Positions 48,601-59,403 of a DNA stretch of 64,000 bases are shown piece after piece. The notes beneath the pieces are model-generated. The model did not search any database. It was not told the origin of the DNA and saw only the letters and a list, made by a program, of their open reading frames with translations. How positions within the stretch are numbered: position 1 is the first letter of the stretch; the number at the start of each line of letters is the position of its first letter. The DNA lies in assembly GCF_002999335.1 (NCBI RefSeq), contig NW_020312701.1, positions 62,001 to 126,000 on the forward strand, in the 5' to 3' direction. The position numbers and the translations under genes were made by a program. The stretch is from Cyclospora cayetanensis (lineage: Eukaryota > Apicomplexa > Conoidasida > Eucoccidiorida > Eimeriidae).

Positions 48601-51600
48601 GACTGGCAGAGGCAGGAAGCGCAGCGGATGCATGAGGCATCAGCTGAACAGAGGCGACTAGCGCTTCTACTGTGTGCATGTTCCGTGCCTGAACGAAGCC
48701 CTATAACAGCCCAAGCCTCTTTGGAGCGGCACATCGCCAATCGTGCTGTTTCTGAAAGACAGCCGCAGCAGGAGAGCGAGAAAGGCGGCACCGCTCACCA
48801 GCCTTCCACAGCAGCAGATGTTAGGAAGAAGTTGCAGCAAAGCCTTTTCCACCAGCAGCAGCTGGTTAAGCGGACTGCGGAGCTAGGCTACAAAGCCCTA
48901 GTTGCTACATCTGCAGCAGAGCGGCAACAGCTGATGCTGCAGCTGCGTGTGCAGGAGATCCTGCAGCTGCAGCAGCACCGCGAACTTTGCGACATGCAGG
49001 GGCAGACGTTGGTGCGCAGTGTCAGCGCTTCTGAAAATCCTTCTCCTCGAAAGCAAACCTTACACAGGCACGAGTGCCCCCCCGAGCCAACAGCATGCTC
49101 AGAAATGCAGAGTCCACTGGGCCGGCTGCACCCGGATATGCTGCTGCATCCAATGCTTCAAACCGATCTGCAACACGCTGGACGCTTGGTTCCTACGTCT
49201 TCTGTGTATGAGGAGCAGCTGCGTCTGTTGCAGCAGCGCTCCTCGCATCGGCTAGCGAAACAAGACGACACTGCATCTCCCTCTCCACCGAAGCACACAC
49301 AGCAAGTGCTAGAGGACGCGCAGCCGCAACCACCCCAGTGCCACCAAGAAGCAATACAGCGACTCCCGCTTGCGTACTTGATTCGACAGGCAGACGCTCA
49401 ACAGCGTCTGAGCGAGCAGCAGAAGCCTGTGGAAGAAGAGCAGCCCTTGCAGCCGCTGTTGCAGCTGCTGCCACTCTGTCTGCAGCAGCAGCATCAACAA
49501 GGAACTTCGAGGTCGCAAGGTGGCTATCAGGGAGGAGACGATTTTAGACAGCATCCCGACATACTCACGGATTACAATCGTGAGCGTATCCAAATGCTGC
49601 AGCAAAGTCACGCAGCGACTCCAGAGGCCATCCAGCACCAACAAAAGGGCAAGGAAGAGCACTCCCCCGACATGCCTGCGAAAGCCATGGACCGCATCAG
49701 GCATCATATGCAGCTTCAGCTGCAACACCTTCAGCAGGTACATTGTCACCAAAAGTGGCAGATGGCAAAACTTCACACGATGCAGAACAATCAACTGCAG
49801 CTGCAACAGAAGCAGCACATTCAGTTGCTGTCTGCACATCCGAAAATGAAGCAGCGCCTCGAAACGCAGCACAAAAAGATGAGAGGCATACTGCAGCAGC
49901 ATCACCAAGGAAGGGTAGTAGCAATGAGCGTGAGGCAGCAAGCTGAACTAGGAACTCTCCAACACCAGCACCAACAGTACAACCGCAGCTTGGAGCGTGG
50001 CGTTTCGCAGCCACAAGTGCTGCAGCAGCAGACGGAGGTTCTCCCCCCCGCTCAAATTGTGCGAGCGGCTGCATGCATGTCTCAGGGACGCCTCCATGAG
50101 GAGCAGCGGCAAATCCACTGCATGCAGCAGCCGTTTCGGCAGGCACCCGCACAGGGAAGCCTCCATCTCGAGCAGAAGCAACAGCAGCAAGCGGCAGAAC
50201 CCCAGACGCATGCAGGGCTGTGGCCGCCGCTGTCGGAGGCGCACCGAAGGAGGATTCAAGCCGCATTCAATTTTTTGCTCAAGCGTCATCAAGGAGTGGC
50301 TGAATGCTCAAGGCAGCCGCTAGTGCACCAACCCCATGAGCAGCAGCAGCAGCATGTAATGCCTCCAATAGGGCGGGAAGAAGCAGGAGCTCTCCAGTTT
50401 GACGAAAGCGGCCAGCACCCAATGCGACAGGCTTTAGAAGACCATTTTTTGAAGATCGTGGAGCATCAAGCAGTGCTTGGTATTCAGGGGGAACGTCTGC
50501 TGCGTCTCGCAGCCACGCATCACGAAGTTGAAACTGGCAACACCGACAAGTGCAGTGGCAATCCCACGCACGCTGGTGGAAGCAGCAGCAACTCTAGCAG
50601 CCGCAGGAGGCAGAGTATGGACTGCATGGCTGACGGAAGCAAATACAGCAGCAGCGAATGCAGCACTAGACCGTATCCGACATCAGCAGCTGCCTGTGGT
50701 GGTGGGGGGCAGGCCTTGATGTCGCAGCTGGCAGGAACGGTGGATTCTACAGCAACCTCGACGGCAGACGTTCAAGGATCTGGAGCACGCTCAACGTCCA
50801 CCCCTTCTCACGGCAGGCTCAATCCAACCGCAGCAGCTCATGCGGCTACGTCTGCAGGGGTAGCAGCAGCGATAGCGGCAGAAGCAGCAGCAGCCGCCAC
50901 GGAGGCAATGGCCACTCGTGCGACTCTGTATGCTCAGACGCTTGGAAGGCCTGGGGAGGACTTGCAAGCTGCTCGATGCCGTACAAACATGCCGTTTCAG
51001 CCCCCAGCGCCTGCGTTGCATGACGAAATATTACAGGGCAGTGCGCCAGACAGGAAAACTGTCTTGCGCGGGATAGTAGAACTGCTGCAGCAGTGCGACG
51101 CGTGCTTTGCACTCCCGCAGGTAGATGTGAAGCCCTTTGTAAAGTTTGTGATGCACATTGTGGATCCCCAAGATCAAGTGGAGGCTTTGCAAGAGCTAGA
51201 AGCGCAGCAACGGCTACAGGAGAGCTTGCTGGAGGCTCTGCGGGAGCTGTCTGCAAAGACGGAGGATTTGCTATGTCAGTATCCTGAGTTTCTTGTGGAG
51301 GTAGCAACCTTGCGCCAGAGAGCGCAGGACAGAGACCTTCAAGAGCTTGTCATTGGGAATAGCATGGAGATGAAAAACGCCGTAAAGGCGCTAGCTGTAG
51401 ACACACTGCAGATACTGCCCCCCGGCTCAGAGACCCCGTGCATGAGAGCCATCAAACGGATCGCAGTTACTGGAGGCACTATGGAGTGTCTCAAAGGAAG
51501 TAGCGCAGCCGTCAGTGGCCTTTGGCGGGATCTTGAAACGCCGCTGTCATTGTTTCAAACTCCCGAAGAGCTTTTTATGGCCTGCCCTCCCTTGCAGTGC

Positions 51601-53337
51601 CACCCGTCTCCCCCAGCTGCCCCCCTGAATGCAGTCCCCAGTGGAGCATATCCAGGATCTCGTTATCTCGCGCCATTACACCCCCCCCTGCCTCCCTCTC
51701 ACGAGCCGGCAATGCTAGAGGATGACGACCAGGATGACGATGTCGAGGGGAGAAGGGCACCCTTGAGGACTCTGCGAGCTGATCCCTCCAAACCCGTAGA
51801 AGCTTCCGATGCAGTCGCCACGCTTGACGCGTCGGAAAGCACAAGGCCCTTTCGCGGTGCTGGGAGAGCCTGCAGGGCACGCCACGCGCAAGACAGCCGC
51901 CTGTACAGTAGGCAGGAAGTTTGGCAGCTGGAACGCCACTTGGTAGTGCAGCATCAGGAGCGCCTCCTGAAGGAGCATCACATGCAAAAGGAAGGGACGA
52001 AGCAAGGGTTCCTCACGGCTCCAACTCGCCAGCTACGCGGCAATCAGACAAGGCTGCGGGGTCGTAAACGAAAGGGATCCAAGGCTTCTGCTAAGCTTTC
52101 TCCCCCTGGCGTTACCTTTTCTGCCGCTGCCGCTTCTCCTGCTGGAAGGCGATTCAGCAGCACGAGCAGCAAACCCCCTTTGTTTGAGGCCGCCGCGAAT
52201 GCGTGTCGAAGGAGTGCCTCTGAGCCCTTAGAGGCAGCTTTAGCTCAGCGCTCGGAGAGAGAAGGATTCAGTTCTGGCGTTCCTGGCTCTCTAGCGGCTG
52301 CTGCAGCGGCAGCTGCAGCGGCTGACCCTAGAGCCTCGTATATGCCAAGAGGCCCATGGACTAAAGACGACATCGGTTCAAGCTTTAAGCCAAGTCAAGA
52401 AACAAACCGGAGCCAGTCCAGCAACGAGGGCGACTCGCTGTATCCGTCGGAAATGCCCTTTCCTGCAAAACTCATTCGGGGAGTCGATGATGATTTGAAC
52501 CCTCCTGGTGCTACAGCAGCGGGCTTGGCTGCTGTTGATACGCTCATGGGAACTTCTTCTGCCGCTGAAGATTCGTCAGAAGATGCTTCTGCAGGCGAGG
52601 CTTTAAAGGTCGTCTTCGACAGGAAGGCGCATGGAGAGGTGTCGAAATCTGGAGCGCCCCTTCACGCCTTTGCAGATATGTTGCAACAGCCCCTCCCCTC
52701 ATTTGCTGCTTCCACCGACAGACGTCTGGGCAAGCACGAAAGTCGTGTGGGCGCTGCAGGGCATCCGGATGGAGATGCCGAGACTCTCGAAGATAGGGAG
52801 AAAGCCTTTTCGTGCCGAGAAGGCTTTTTCCCTGGTGGAGTTGCTGCATGCGAAGGGCAGCAACACCATGAGGAGCCAATGGAACCGCCTAATAGAGGCC
52901 TATCGGAGCAACACAGGGCCCACCGAGAAGAATTACTCGAAGCAGACGTCAGAAAAGCCTCTCCCACGAGCTCTCGAGGGAGTCTTTTTTGTGAGGTGAA
53001 TGTTCTAGAGGCAAGAAAGGATAAATTTTCTCCGGCGTCCCTCGGGGATCAACAGATAAACACCCACGATAAGGAAGGCTCTGGGTCCAACTTTTTCTAT
53101 GGGCAGCTTTTTCAAGGAAAAGACACACTGGCGGCTGTACCAAAGCCCGCTGAGTCGGCGACTGACGCTGCTATCCCGAGGGAATACGCGCAGACAAGTG
53201 CTGATGAGAGTGCTGCTGCAAAAAAAGAACGCAGCTCCGCGGACTCTGCGCGAAAGAGAATGGCTCCTTCTTTGGTAGTAGAAGAGGAGATGTGCGATAC
53301 GCAGAAATCAAAACGGAGGCGGCTAAGTCCCAGCTAG
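45682..53337 (+). CDS. Giant Gln-rich protein of unknown function (2,551 aa)
   Basis: A single uninterrupted frame from the ATG at 45682; an in-frame TAA at 45652 precedes it. The first 40 residues (MQRTASAALSRALPSLPVHQ, then RVRRRFLSSS) lack acidic residues, like a mitochondrial presequence, yet the C terminus ends KSKRRRLSPS, which looks like a nuclear signal; the two pull in opposite directions. Residues 50-1650 are dominated by Gln with His, Leu, Glu and Arg and should form long coiled coils (for example around 46750-47030). An ordinary-complexity island lies at about residues 1788-1970 (51046-51590), with helices such as LRGIVELLQQCDACF and VDVKPFVKFVMHIVD. After it come acidic and Ser/Ala-rich stretches. 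No known domain recognised. Upstream exons are possible. The real gene status rests on length, frame purity in non-repetitive parts and strand-specific composition. Confidence 0.82.
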   Translation: MQRTASAALSRALPSLPVHQRVRRRFLSSSMSSHGKSHAESSNAPAEVLQTPMICCERQQPCQPSDGAGVLPQLQSSAEQASPQQQMQDVPKTSADFLQIRQHTQQLSPQRKRSFLGRQHNRQRPPASQDLVASSIQANPRHQEETYEHQNDALRLMAENQVEQDAAAIHQIMSFLSTDVLEEHQQQQLPPDKEHQRKQDQCCQSTQDQVQLRKQQQRPKQQEQSQEDQPISEAHLACAKQHEICMVQSGPKIVKPVIELQKEQHLQDTRKLNCASQRLESVRIQRDSSPVHAQASRQLQKKPRGKPHPTEPEFSLNACSKDGHVPQQREHLSGDQQQKAVAAQPFTDKAELVAPTLPRQRLQQLREQHQQQERELQQVKLEHDMQLDALRGIQLEQVNQQTKLSRKQQKEVQLRHSQQTEELKHLHSMQIDDLKQRHMKDTNDLVADIYQQIGLPPLPQQFFEAPQRHAKGAQHQYLRKLHASPMKEADIHAVMQQQMLMNHREEAFLVEQEKERQKQILAEKQLYKERLLAAGLPAPPDKPKRRPVELIDTEHIGGLNQLQQLRIQADAEQQQEKRQRHRWEQHQGPRKQKTMRNINKDQLMLDHQQLNHRQQHLRQERGLQGLRERQLQEQLRLVTQNEECEDLEFNEQSPTHGAVLQTPARSFEEPLQQQETVLQQHQARPQQRLHALQSVPQPLSSPELQPVELHLQQRLSSACLQSLEMPLHRASLLQQTQQEGQQRQGEQLQLQEPLPPRGSAEEATNADSQTQPPLPPIHPHVLQQLQQIHALLQKLQRETMGTDGNSDGSGCAQLLLLHQAWLSQKQLPEFRATQQQQQQPQEELLEWPHPQEHPSSPQPQQVQRHTLPHPKADAQQGFREGMPGQGGSAALRHQELHVQLDSETTARAERLCSSAETLHALLASSTARHPLLPDMKGLQERNSSEVIRDSQRAYHVEQQHPLENQKAVQGQRQDWQRQEAQRMHEASAEQRRLALLLCACSVPERSPITAQASLERHIANRAVSERQPQQESEKGGTAHQPSTAADVRKKLQQSLFHQQQLVKRTAELGYKALVATSAAERQQLMLQLRVQEILQLQQHRELCDMQGQTLVRSVSASENPSPRKQTLHRHECPPEPTACSEMQSPLGRLHPDMLLHPMLQTDLQHAGRLVPTSSVYEEQLRLLQQRSSHRLAKQDDTASPSPPKHTQQVLEDAQPQPPQCHQEAIQRLPLAYLIRQADAQQRLSEQQKPVEEEQPLQPLLQLLPLCLQQQHQQGTSRSQGGYQGGDDFRQHPDILTDYNRERIQMLQQSHAATPEAIQHQQKGKEEHSPDMPAKAMDRIRHHMQLQLQHLQQVHCHQKWQMAKLHTMQNNQLQLQQKQHIQLLSAHPKMKQRLETQHKKMRGILQQHHQGRVVAMSVRQQAELGTLQHQHQQYNRSLERGVSQPQVLQQQTEVLPPAQIVRAAACMSQGRLHEEQRQIHCMQQPFRQAPAQGSLHLEQKQQQQAAEPQTHAGLWPPLSEAHRRRIQAAFNFLLKRHQGVAECSRQPLVHQPHEQQQQHVMPPIGREEAGALQFDESGQHPMRQALEDHFLKIVEHQAVLGIQGERLLRLAATHHEVETGNTDKCSGNPTHAGGSSSNSSSRRRQSMDCMADGSKYSSSECSTRPYPTSAAACGGGGQALMSQLAGTVDSTATSTADVQGSGARSTSTPSHGRLNPTAAAHAATSAGVAAAIAAEAAAAATEAMATRATLYAQTLGRPGEDLQAARCRTNMPFQPPAPALHDEILQGSAPDRKTVLRGIVELLQQCDACFALPQVDVKPFVKFVMHIVDPQDQVEALQELEAQQRLQESLLEALRELSAKTEDLLCQYPEFLVEVATLRQRAQDRDLQELVIGNSMEMKNAVKALAVDTLQILPPGSETPCMRAIKRIAVTGGTMECLKGSSAAVSGLWRDLETPLSLFQTPEELFMACPPLQCHPSPPAAPLNAVPSGAYPGSRYLAPLHPPLPPSHEPAMLEDDDQDDDVEGRRAPLRTLRADPSKPVEASDAVATLDASESTRPFRGAGRACRARHAQDSRLYSRQEVWQLERHLVVQHQERLLKEHHMQKEGTKQGFLTAPTRQLRGNQTRLRGRKRKGSKASAKLSPPGVTFSAAAASPAGRRFSSTSSKPPLFEAAANACRRSASEPLEAALAQRSEREGFSSGVPGSLAAAAAAAAAADPRASYMPRGPWTKDDIGSSFKPSQETNRSQSSNEGDSLYPSEMPFPAKLIRGVDDDLNPPGATAAGLAAVDTLMGTSSAAEDSSEDASAGEALKVVFDRKAHGEVSKSGAPLHAFADMLQQPLPSFAASTDRRLGKHESRVGAAGHPDGDAETLEDREKAFSCREGFFPGGVAACEGQQHHEEPMEPPNRGLSEQHRAHREELLEADVRKASPTSSRGSLFCEVNVLEARKDKFSPASLGDQQINTHDKEGSGSNFFYGQLFQGKDTLAAVPKPAESATDAAIPREYAQTSADESAAAKKERSSADSARKRMAPSLVVEEEMCDTQKSKRRRLSPS

Positions 53338-53815
53338 CGCCTCCACCAGGGCCTCCTATGGCACTGGCACTGCCAACGCAGATCATTCTGAAGAGGCAGT
53401 TAAAACGGGGTGCCATCAATGGCACTTGTCTCTCGATGCAGATCTGCGTTCCGAGCGCGTGTCCAGTTTGTCGGTGTCATTGCTTCGGCAGCTGCTCTAT
53501 TGGCTTCCTCTACACACAGCCCATGGCAAACACTGCACCTCTTTGAATGCATATATGCACCGAATTTCAACATCCCCGGTAAAAGAAGTCGGCAGCCCCA
53601 GCCAATATTCTTTCCAAAGACGGTTTCTGATTCAGGGCCTCCCAGCTGTCATTAGGAGGGGTCACCTTGGCATTGCCTGTACTGCCACTGCATCGATGGT
53701 GCAGTCTACAGGAGTACCCAAGAGCAGTAGAGTTGCTGGAGAGGCGCGGAAAAGGGGAGCTTTACGGCTCCCTGAAAATCTCTACGCAGAGCAACGAGAG
53801 TTTCAAGCCACTTAG
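53338..53815 (+). other. Overlapping open frames just after the Gln-rich gene
   Basis: Directly after and overlapping the stop at 53337 a second plus frame (53292-53546) reads AAKSQLAPPPGPPMALALPT, which looks coding, and a third (53426-53815, 129 codons) stays open to 53815. They could be alternative 3' exons of the Gln-rich gene, for example through an acceptor at GATACGCAG ending near 53304, or a small separate gene. No domain recognised. Confidence 0.3.
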
Positions 53816-55167
53816 TTGATTGTGGTGATCTTTCCCCGCTTTTACCATTATGTAAAAGCTAATTTTCCCTGGCTTTGTCTCGTTAAAGCTGTGGGATGAG
53901 GGCCCCCTAAAGGGAAGCTAGATCCCTACGCAAGGCCCACCAAAACCATACCACGAATACAGGGAGTGACCTAACTGGAATTGTGTGCACAGCGTGGGGG
54001 GGGTAAACTGTAAGGAGACCACTAGACCGTAAGGGAGAAAAAGATTGACCTAGGCAAAGAGATCCAATAACAGGAGCGCCTCTGAGGAAGCCGATTGTGT
54101 GGCGCAGTACACTAACAAAGAATTGAATACCTGAATGTCCATCGACCAATCATCCGAGCAGCTAATACTCTGCCGACACACTACTGTATTTCACAATAGA
54201 GAGGCTAGAGAAAGTTCATCACCTTGCGCGAAGGTCGCCGTGCAGTTACCCTTATACGTGATGCAACATCAGCAAATGCAGCTTGAAACAGGTAGCATAG
54301 CCGGACTCCTGTAGCATTTTCGCATTGATACTTTACGCCTGCGGCTTCAGCAGCATGCGAGGAGCTAGTGTCCTGTTCACGCAATAGATCAACGCTCGTA
54401 GTTGAAGCCCTTGAGCAAAGTGTTGCAATGCCATGTGCCGATGGAGAAAACAATGATGGGCCCCTTTACTAATCAAGGGACGGCTCTTTGCTGAGGCCTA
54501 CTGGGGCATTTAGTGCGATATATTCATAAGCAGTTGTTACTGCAAAGGCATATGCAGCATTATGATCTTCTGCGGCAAATGATGCCTGACGATTGGGCAG
54601 TGAGCGAAAGGAGCACTGGCTGCGCCTCTTCCCCTTTGCATCGCGCCGATTTAATAATAGCGAAACCCAAGGCAGCCCTTCTTCGAGAAAAGTCTGGATA
54701 TCAGCCCTTCAGAAGAGCACAGCCATACCAAGGCGTTGAGAGGGCTTTCCCCGAGGCGGAAACGGAGGCGAGAGGGCTGCCAGGCAGGGCAGCCTGGCTT
54801 TTGATTGAAGCTTGAATGCTAGCGGTATCGTGCTAGTTAGCACTTAGTGCTGCTGCCGCTAGTGCTGTGCTGTGCCAGTCAAACGAAAGGCCCATGACGC
54901 CTTGCGTTTGGACCGCGGAGATCTCCCGATCCGCACGCTCAGCACACCAGCCCAACACTAGCAGTGGCACCAGCAAAGCATAAATGTTTCTTTTAGGCGA
55001 AGAATCGGCATTTTTGGACTGTAGTGCTAGCAGAGGATACTTGTGCACCGATCGGCGCAATAACAGTCGCCACAGAGAAGACTTATGTTCGCCTCTCATG
55101 GGAAGTGCATTAAGTGCCCTGAATGGCCTGGCTGCAACAAGATACCTAAAACCTGCTGACTATCGTG
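53816..55167. other. Convergent intergenic region
   Basis: This lies between a plus-strand and a minus-strand gene and should contain two 3' untranslated regions. Short frames such as minus 54833-55099 (with a hydrophobic YALLVPLLVLGW segment) and plus 54513-54815 are open but unsupported. Nothing else seen. Confidence 0.4.
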
Positions 55168-58100
55168 CTAATGTGGCAGGCAGTCGGTCATAACCTCTGT
55201 CCCTGCTCCACTATGGTGGTCAATGTGCAAGAGAGATGCCCTTCCCCTCCTGCAGCGGCGCCAGTTCATATTCAGCAACCTGACGGCTGCCCTTGCCGGA
55301 GTCCCTGTGGCACTCCAGAGCTCCTCCGAGACTACGCGAGACCTCCTGAGCGGAGGTGGTAGAATAGCCTCTATTCCAGCACTGCACGACGAACTGCCCA
55401 GCGAGGCAGCCATCCCATCGGGGCCTCTCACACATAAATCCAACGGGCCGTCGTGGATCAGCAGATCCTCCAGCGTGTGCAGCAACAGCGAGTGTTGCTG
55501 CAGCAGCAAGAGCAATAATGCCAGCAACCGGAATTACAGCGAACCGCAATCGCAAACACGACACCATGCAGGCACCTCCACATTCCAAGAACCCGCAGGC
55601 GGGTCACGACCTGTATTCATTTAATACTTTCTGATTAGCATTCAACATACCCACATTGTGCAGACATATATATATATACCGTATACGTGAATCTCGGCAG
55701 CTTTTTTGGGGGCTCTTGTAGTGTCTTACGATGTGTAGGTGCCTGAGGGAAGGCATGTCGATTAGCTTCAAGGATTTGCAGGAAAAGTCATAGTTGGCGC
55801 TTCCGTCTCTGCAGTCACCACAGCCAAACAAGACACACAGGGTTGATAAGTACAGATGTGCAGTTCTACCCAAATATGTTCATAAATCTATCTCGTTTCC
55901 CACTATGTTCATATTCTCTACCCCTTCCCAGCTATTCACGTATGCATATGTATGCAGGCATAAGAATACAGGTATATACCTGCAGGCATGCAAGTACATA
56001 GGCATGCTTGTGGACAAAAAAAGTCCGGATCTACATGCATTCTGGCATTCCACGGTCATAAGTATGCATCTATTGAAGGATGTGCGCTGTTACGAAAAGG
56101 CCTAAACTTGGCTTCGCCATCAGGCAAAGTAGTATAGAAGACGGATGCCAAACACTTAAAAAGACAGCTTGGACCACGAAAGCCCACTGCCCTCTTCTTC
56201 TAATTCATTCCTCCCCCTCTTAAAACACTTGCACGTTTTGTGTTAACCGACGCCTGGAGAAAGAATAGGGCTTCTCTTTCATGAGGGCCATCCCCAATAG
56301 AAAGGACTGTCCTGCACTGCTTGTGCTCCGTGAGGTGTCTGTCCATCTCTTCTTTGAAGGCCAAACGCTGCACAATACAAGCCACACTCTTAAGAGGTTG
56401 ATAAAGTGTTTGTCACATGCCGCAGGCATCCAGCCCAGCGCCGGATTCATATACTCCCCTGCAGGGGACTACGCCAACGCACTTTGCGAACGACACATGC
56501 GTTTGCGTTTATGTATGCATACAACATATAAACCTATAGCGGTGTGCGCTTGGTGGAAGCCGCCAAGCAGCGTCATAGACACCGGAGGAAATATGAACGT
56601 GCAGCTGAAAGACATCAGCAGAGGCTACTGCACGCTAGACATATACACGTAGAAGGTAAACGCCGAAGCTGTGCATGTGCATTGTGGTGCAAGCCACTTT
56701 GGTAGCCTGTGGACATCCTTTCAAGCGCATTGATGAGTTTCCATAGCCCAGCTGATGAGTCTCTAGCTTGCGGTTCCCAGCGTAGCTGTATCCTCTCGAT
56801 ACCTCCGCAGTTTGGCGGCCCAAGTGTATCCTCTTCCCTGCACGAGTTTAATAGCTCACCTTCCATAAAAAAGGCGATTCACACGCTGGAGAGTCAAAGT
56901 GAAACCTCGCTGATATGCGCCGCAGGGACCGCACTGTCGGCCACAGTCCGGGAAGAAATTTTTTGCACGTTTCGTCGATCCATCCTTGGGCAGCATTCGT
57001 TATCAGCAGCACACTCCCGATGCTTGCAGCAGCCCTTAATACCTTCCTTCCACTCCTAGTTAGCTTCTTGAGCATGGATGCTTCTGCAGTGTATTCTGAA
57101 GCTTCAGACGAGAGTGTCAGCCCCCGAGACGCTACCCATGAATTGGGAAAAAAGGTATCATCCCAGTCGAAGATCACTACACGCTCATGCAGGGGCCCCA
57201 AGGGCCCCACGGCCACCTCTGAAGCTGCTACCCCCGCAGATGGAAGGTGATTACGGGGTGCTCGTCGCAGTCGCTTAAATCCCTCAGCCTGATGTCCATC
57301 AACTAGAGAAGAGGAAGTTGCTTGGAGGGGTCTACGCCGCCGCTCTCGTGCGACGCGGCTGCTCTCTGAGTCTCTGCTCCTCGTACTACTCACGCTTGTG
57401 TTGCTTTCTGTGCTGCTCTTGCTCTTGCTGCTCTCCGCAGTCGCTGCGGCCACGGATACAGGGTGGCAAATTCGCTGCAGCACGTATGCAATTTTTGCGG
57501 AACAACTTGCTGCCGTCTCCCCCTCGTCCGTCACCGTGTCGACCGTTGTTGCTGTGGCACCCTGCTCTGCTGTCTCGACAGCGTCTAGCAGCAAGTCGGC
57601 TCCCTGCAGCTTCATGTGTTCAGGCGGTGCTGCCTCTGCGCGTGGAGTAAAAGGTCGTGCACTGCTGTCACTGCCGCTACTGATGTGCATGTGATCCTGA
57701 TTGAAATCTGTGAATTGCTGCGCTTGGTAAGAGGGCTCCTCGGTCCCGCTGTCACCTGATGTATCCTCTCGAACTGACAGGCTATATTCGCAGTCGCTAG
57801 CGCCACAATCGCTGCTTCCGCTGCTGCTGTCGCAGTGGCAGCAAGTGCAGCTGCCCTCGCTCGTCGCCCCCAAAGCATCATAGAGGGAGACACCGTCCAC
57901 TTGCCCTTCGCTCAGCTCCTCTTCCCTTTCGAGAACGTCGCGCACAAACCGCCATGTAGAGGCTACACGCTCACTAAATGGCTCCTCATAAGGAGCTACA
58001 AAATGCCCATTTTCAAGGGGTTCCACAAGAGGCTTTCCAAAGGCCTCTCCAAGGGGGGCCAGTGCCACCGTTCCTTCACAGTGCGCACATTCAACAACCT

Positions 58101-59403
58101 CCTTCAGAGAGGTTCCCACCATGGGAAAATCGAATGCAAGTTGCATGGTCCAAGGCCTTCCCATAGGGGCCGGTAGATCAGGGCATACGAAGTCACGCGC
58201 ACTTGCTGAGGCGTCCTCTGGCGCAGCCTTCAGCAACTCGCTGTCAGTCGTTGTTGCCCGCTCAAAAGGATGCTCCTCCAATATCACAGACTGATCTGGC
58301 TGGGGTATGAGCAGACGCGTGCCTTTCTTGTTTCGGTTCTGGGGCGAAATTCGCCTCTCCTTTTGAGATACCGGAGGGGGGGGCCCCTTGCCCTTCCGAG
58401 GGGCCCTTGGGTGTTGCGGCTCCTGGGGAACTTCACGCGGTGTGTTACCGGGGAAAGAAGGGGCTTTGCTCAGCTTTGCACTGGTGCCGCGTAAAACTCT
58501 ACCTGTTTGAGATACCCCGCAGGAATGCTCTTGTTTAGATGTTTCCTGCCTTGGGGGGCCTTTTGCAGAGAATTCGTCGGTGTGCGAGGCCTGAGGCAAA
58601 GCTCCTCCGACGCACACTGACGAGATTTCAGGAGGCTTTGCAGCTCTTGCTTGCAGCGAAGGGAGTCTGTTGCCTCTGCGATGGGAAGCTGTGGTGCCTG
58701 TGCCTGGGGGAGGGCCTCCTACGACTGGCGCAATTTCTGGATTGGCAAAAAAAGAGGCCCCTTCCAGGGTCACTCGCTGTTTGTGGCGGTGTTGCCTCTT
58801 TCTCTCCCGATGCTGAGGTCGCCTTGCATTCGTCTGGGAGGTTTGCATTTTTTGTTGACACTCTATTAGGGTGTCTTCCTGCTGGCCTTCCCCAGGAGCA
58901 CTGGGAGCTTGAATGTCAAGGGAGCAAGAAGCAAGTAACGCCTCGTGCTCGTGGCTTTTAAACAGTTGTTCCCCATGTATCTGCACACGGGTGGACCCCA
59001 CGTGACACCCTTCAATGCACAGGGGTGACAGTCTGAAGGCAGGCGTTGCTGGGGAAGGCTCGTTCATGAGCGCCTCTGGCTTGGAGCCGGAATAAGGGTT
59101 GGACTCGAGAGCCTGCATGCGCCCCGCAGCCTCTGCAGACTCCCTGCTACGATCCTGAGAACGAGGAGCGCCTTCGTTGTGGCACGCCTCTGCGTTTCCA
59201 GACCTGGCTAGCAAACACTGCACTTTTTTGCTGTGTTCTTCCCTTGTGGCCACAGTGGCCCTGGTGTTCAAGTTAGCCATAGGAATGGAAAGAAGGGGTC
59301 TTAAAGAGGGCACTTCAATGCCCACAGAAGACGAGGTTGGGGAAGCAAAGGGGAAAGCCCTGGAGGTGAGTAAGAGAGGAGAGAAGGCCCACTTGATGGG
59401 CAT
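55168..59403 (-). CDS. HAD-superfamily protein with DWDDT motif (about 1,034 aa)
   Basis: Exons on the minus strand: 59403-56860, 56388-56235 (donor uncertain by 6 nt), 55806-55730 (acceptor uncertain by 2 nt), 55497-55168. Phases agree. Residues 1-735 are low-complexity and basic/acidic with a hydrophobic N terminus (MPIKWAFSPLLLTSRAF), possibly a targeting signal. The HAD fold begins near residue 739: VVIFDWDDTFFPNSW gives the nucleophile and acid Asp 746 and 748; VLLITNA is motif II; LSIGDGPHEREAL is motif IV. Between them FLWK closes exon 1 and CKSLKLIDMPSLRHL with HDGPLDLCV forms the C-terminal part, all in the order found in a protist/algal family of DWDDT proteins. Probably a phosphatase-type hydrolase; substrate unknown. 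A basic Ser/Arg-rich tail of 80 residues follows. Confidence 0.85.
55662..55682. repeat. AT dinucleotide run
   Basis: A short TATATATA run with flanking ATA repeats lies in the last intron of the HAD gene, where it generates the meaningless Tyr/Ile repeats of one minus frame. Confidence 0.7.

Noticed and set aside
49697..50266. Minus-strand Ala-rich frames opposite the Gln-rich gene
   Set aside because: They are antisense readings of CAG/GCA repeats within a 7.6-kb plus frame.
55220..55588. Minus-strand frame with a convincing signal peptide, and a plus-strand Ser-rich frame over the same DNA
   Set aside because: Both overlap the last HAD exon (55497-55168), which continues the conserved HAD C-terminal sequence in a third frame with matching splice phase.
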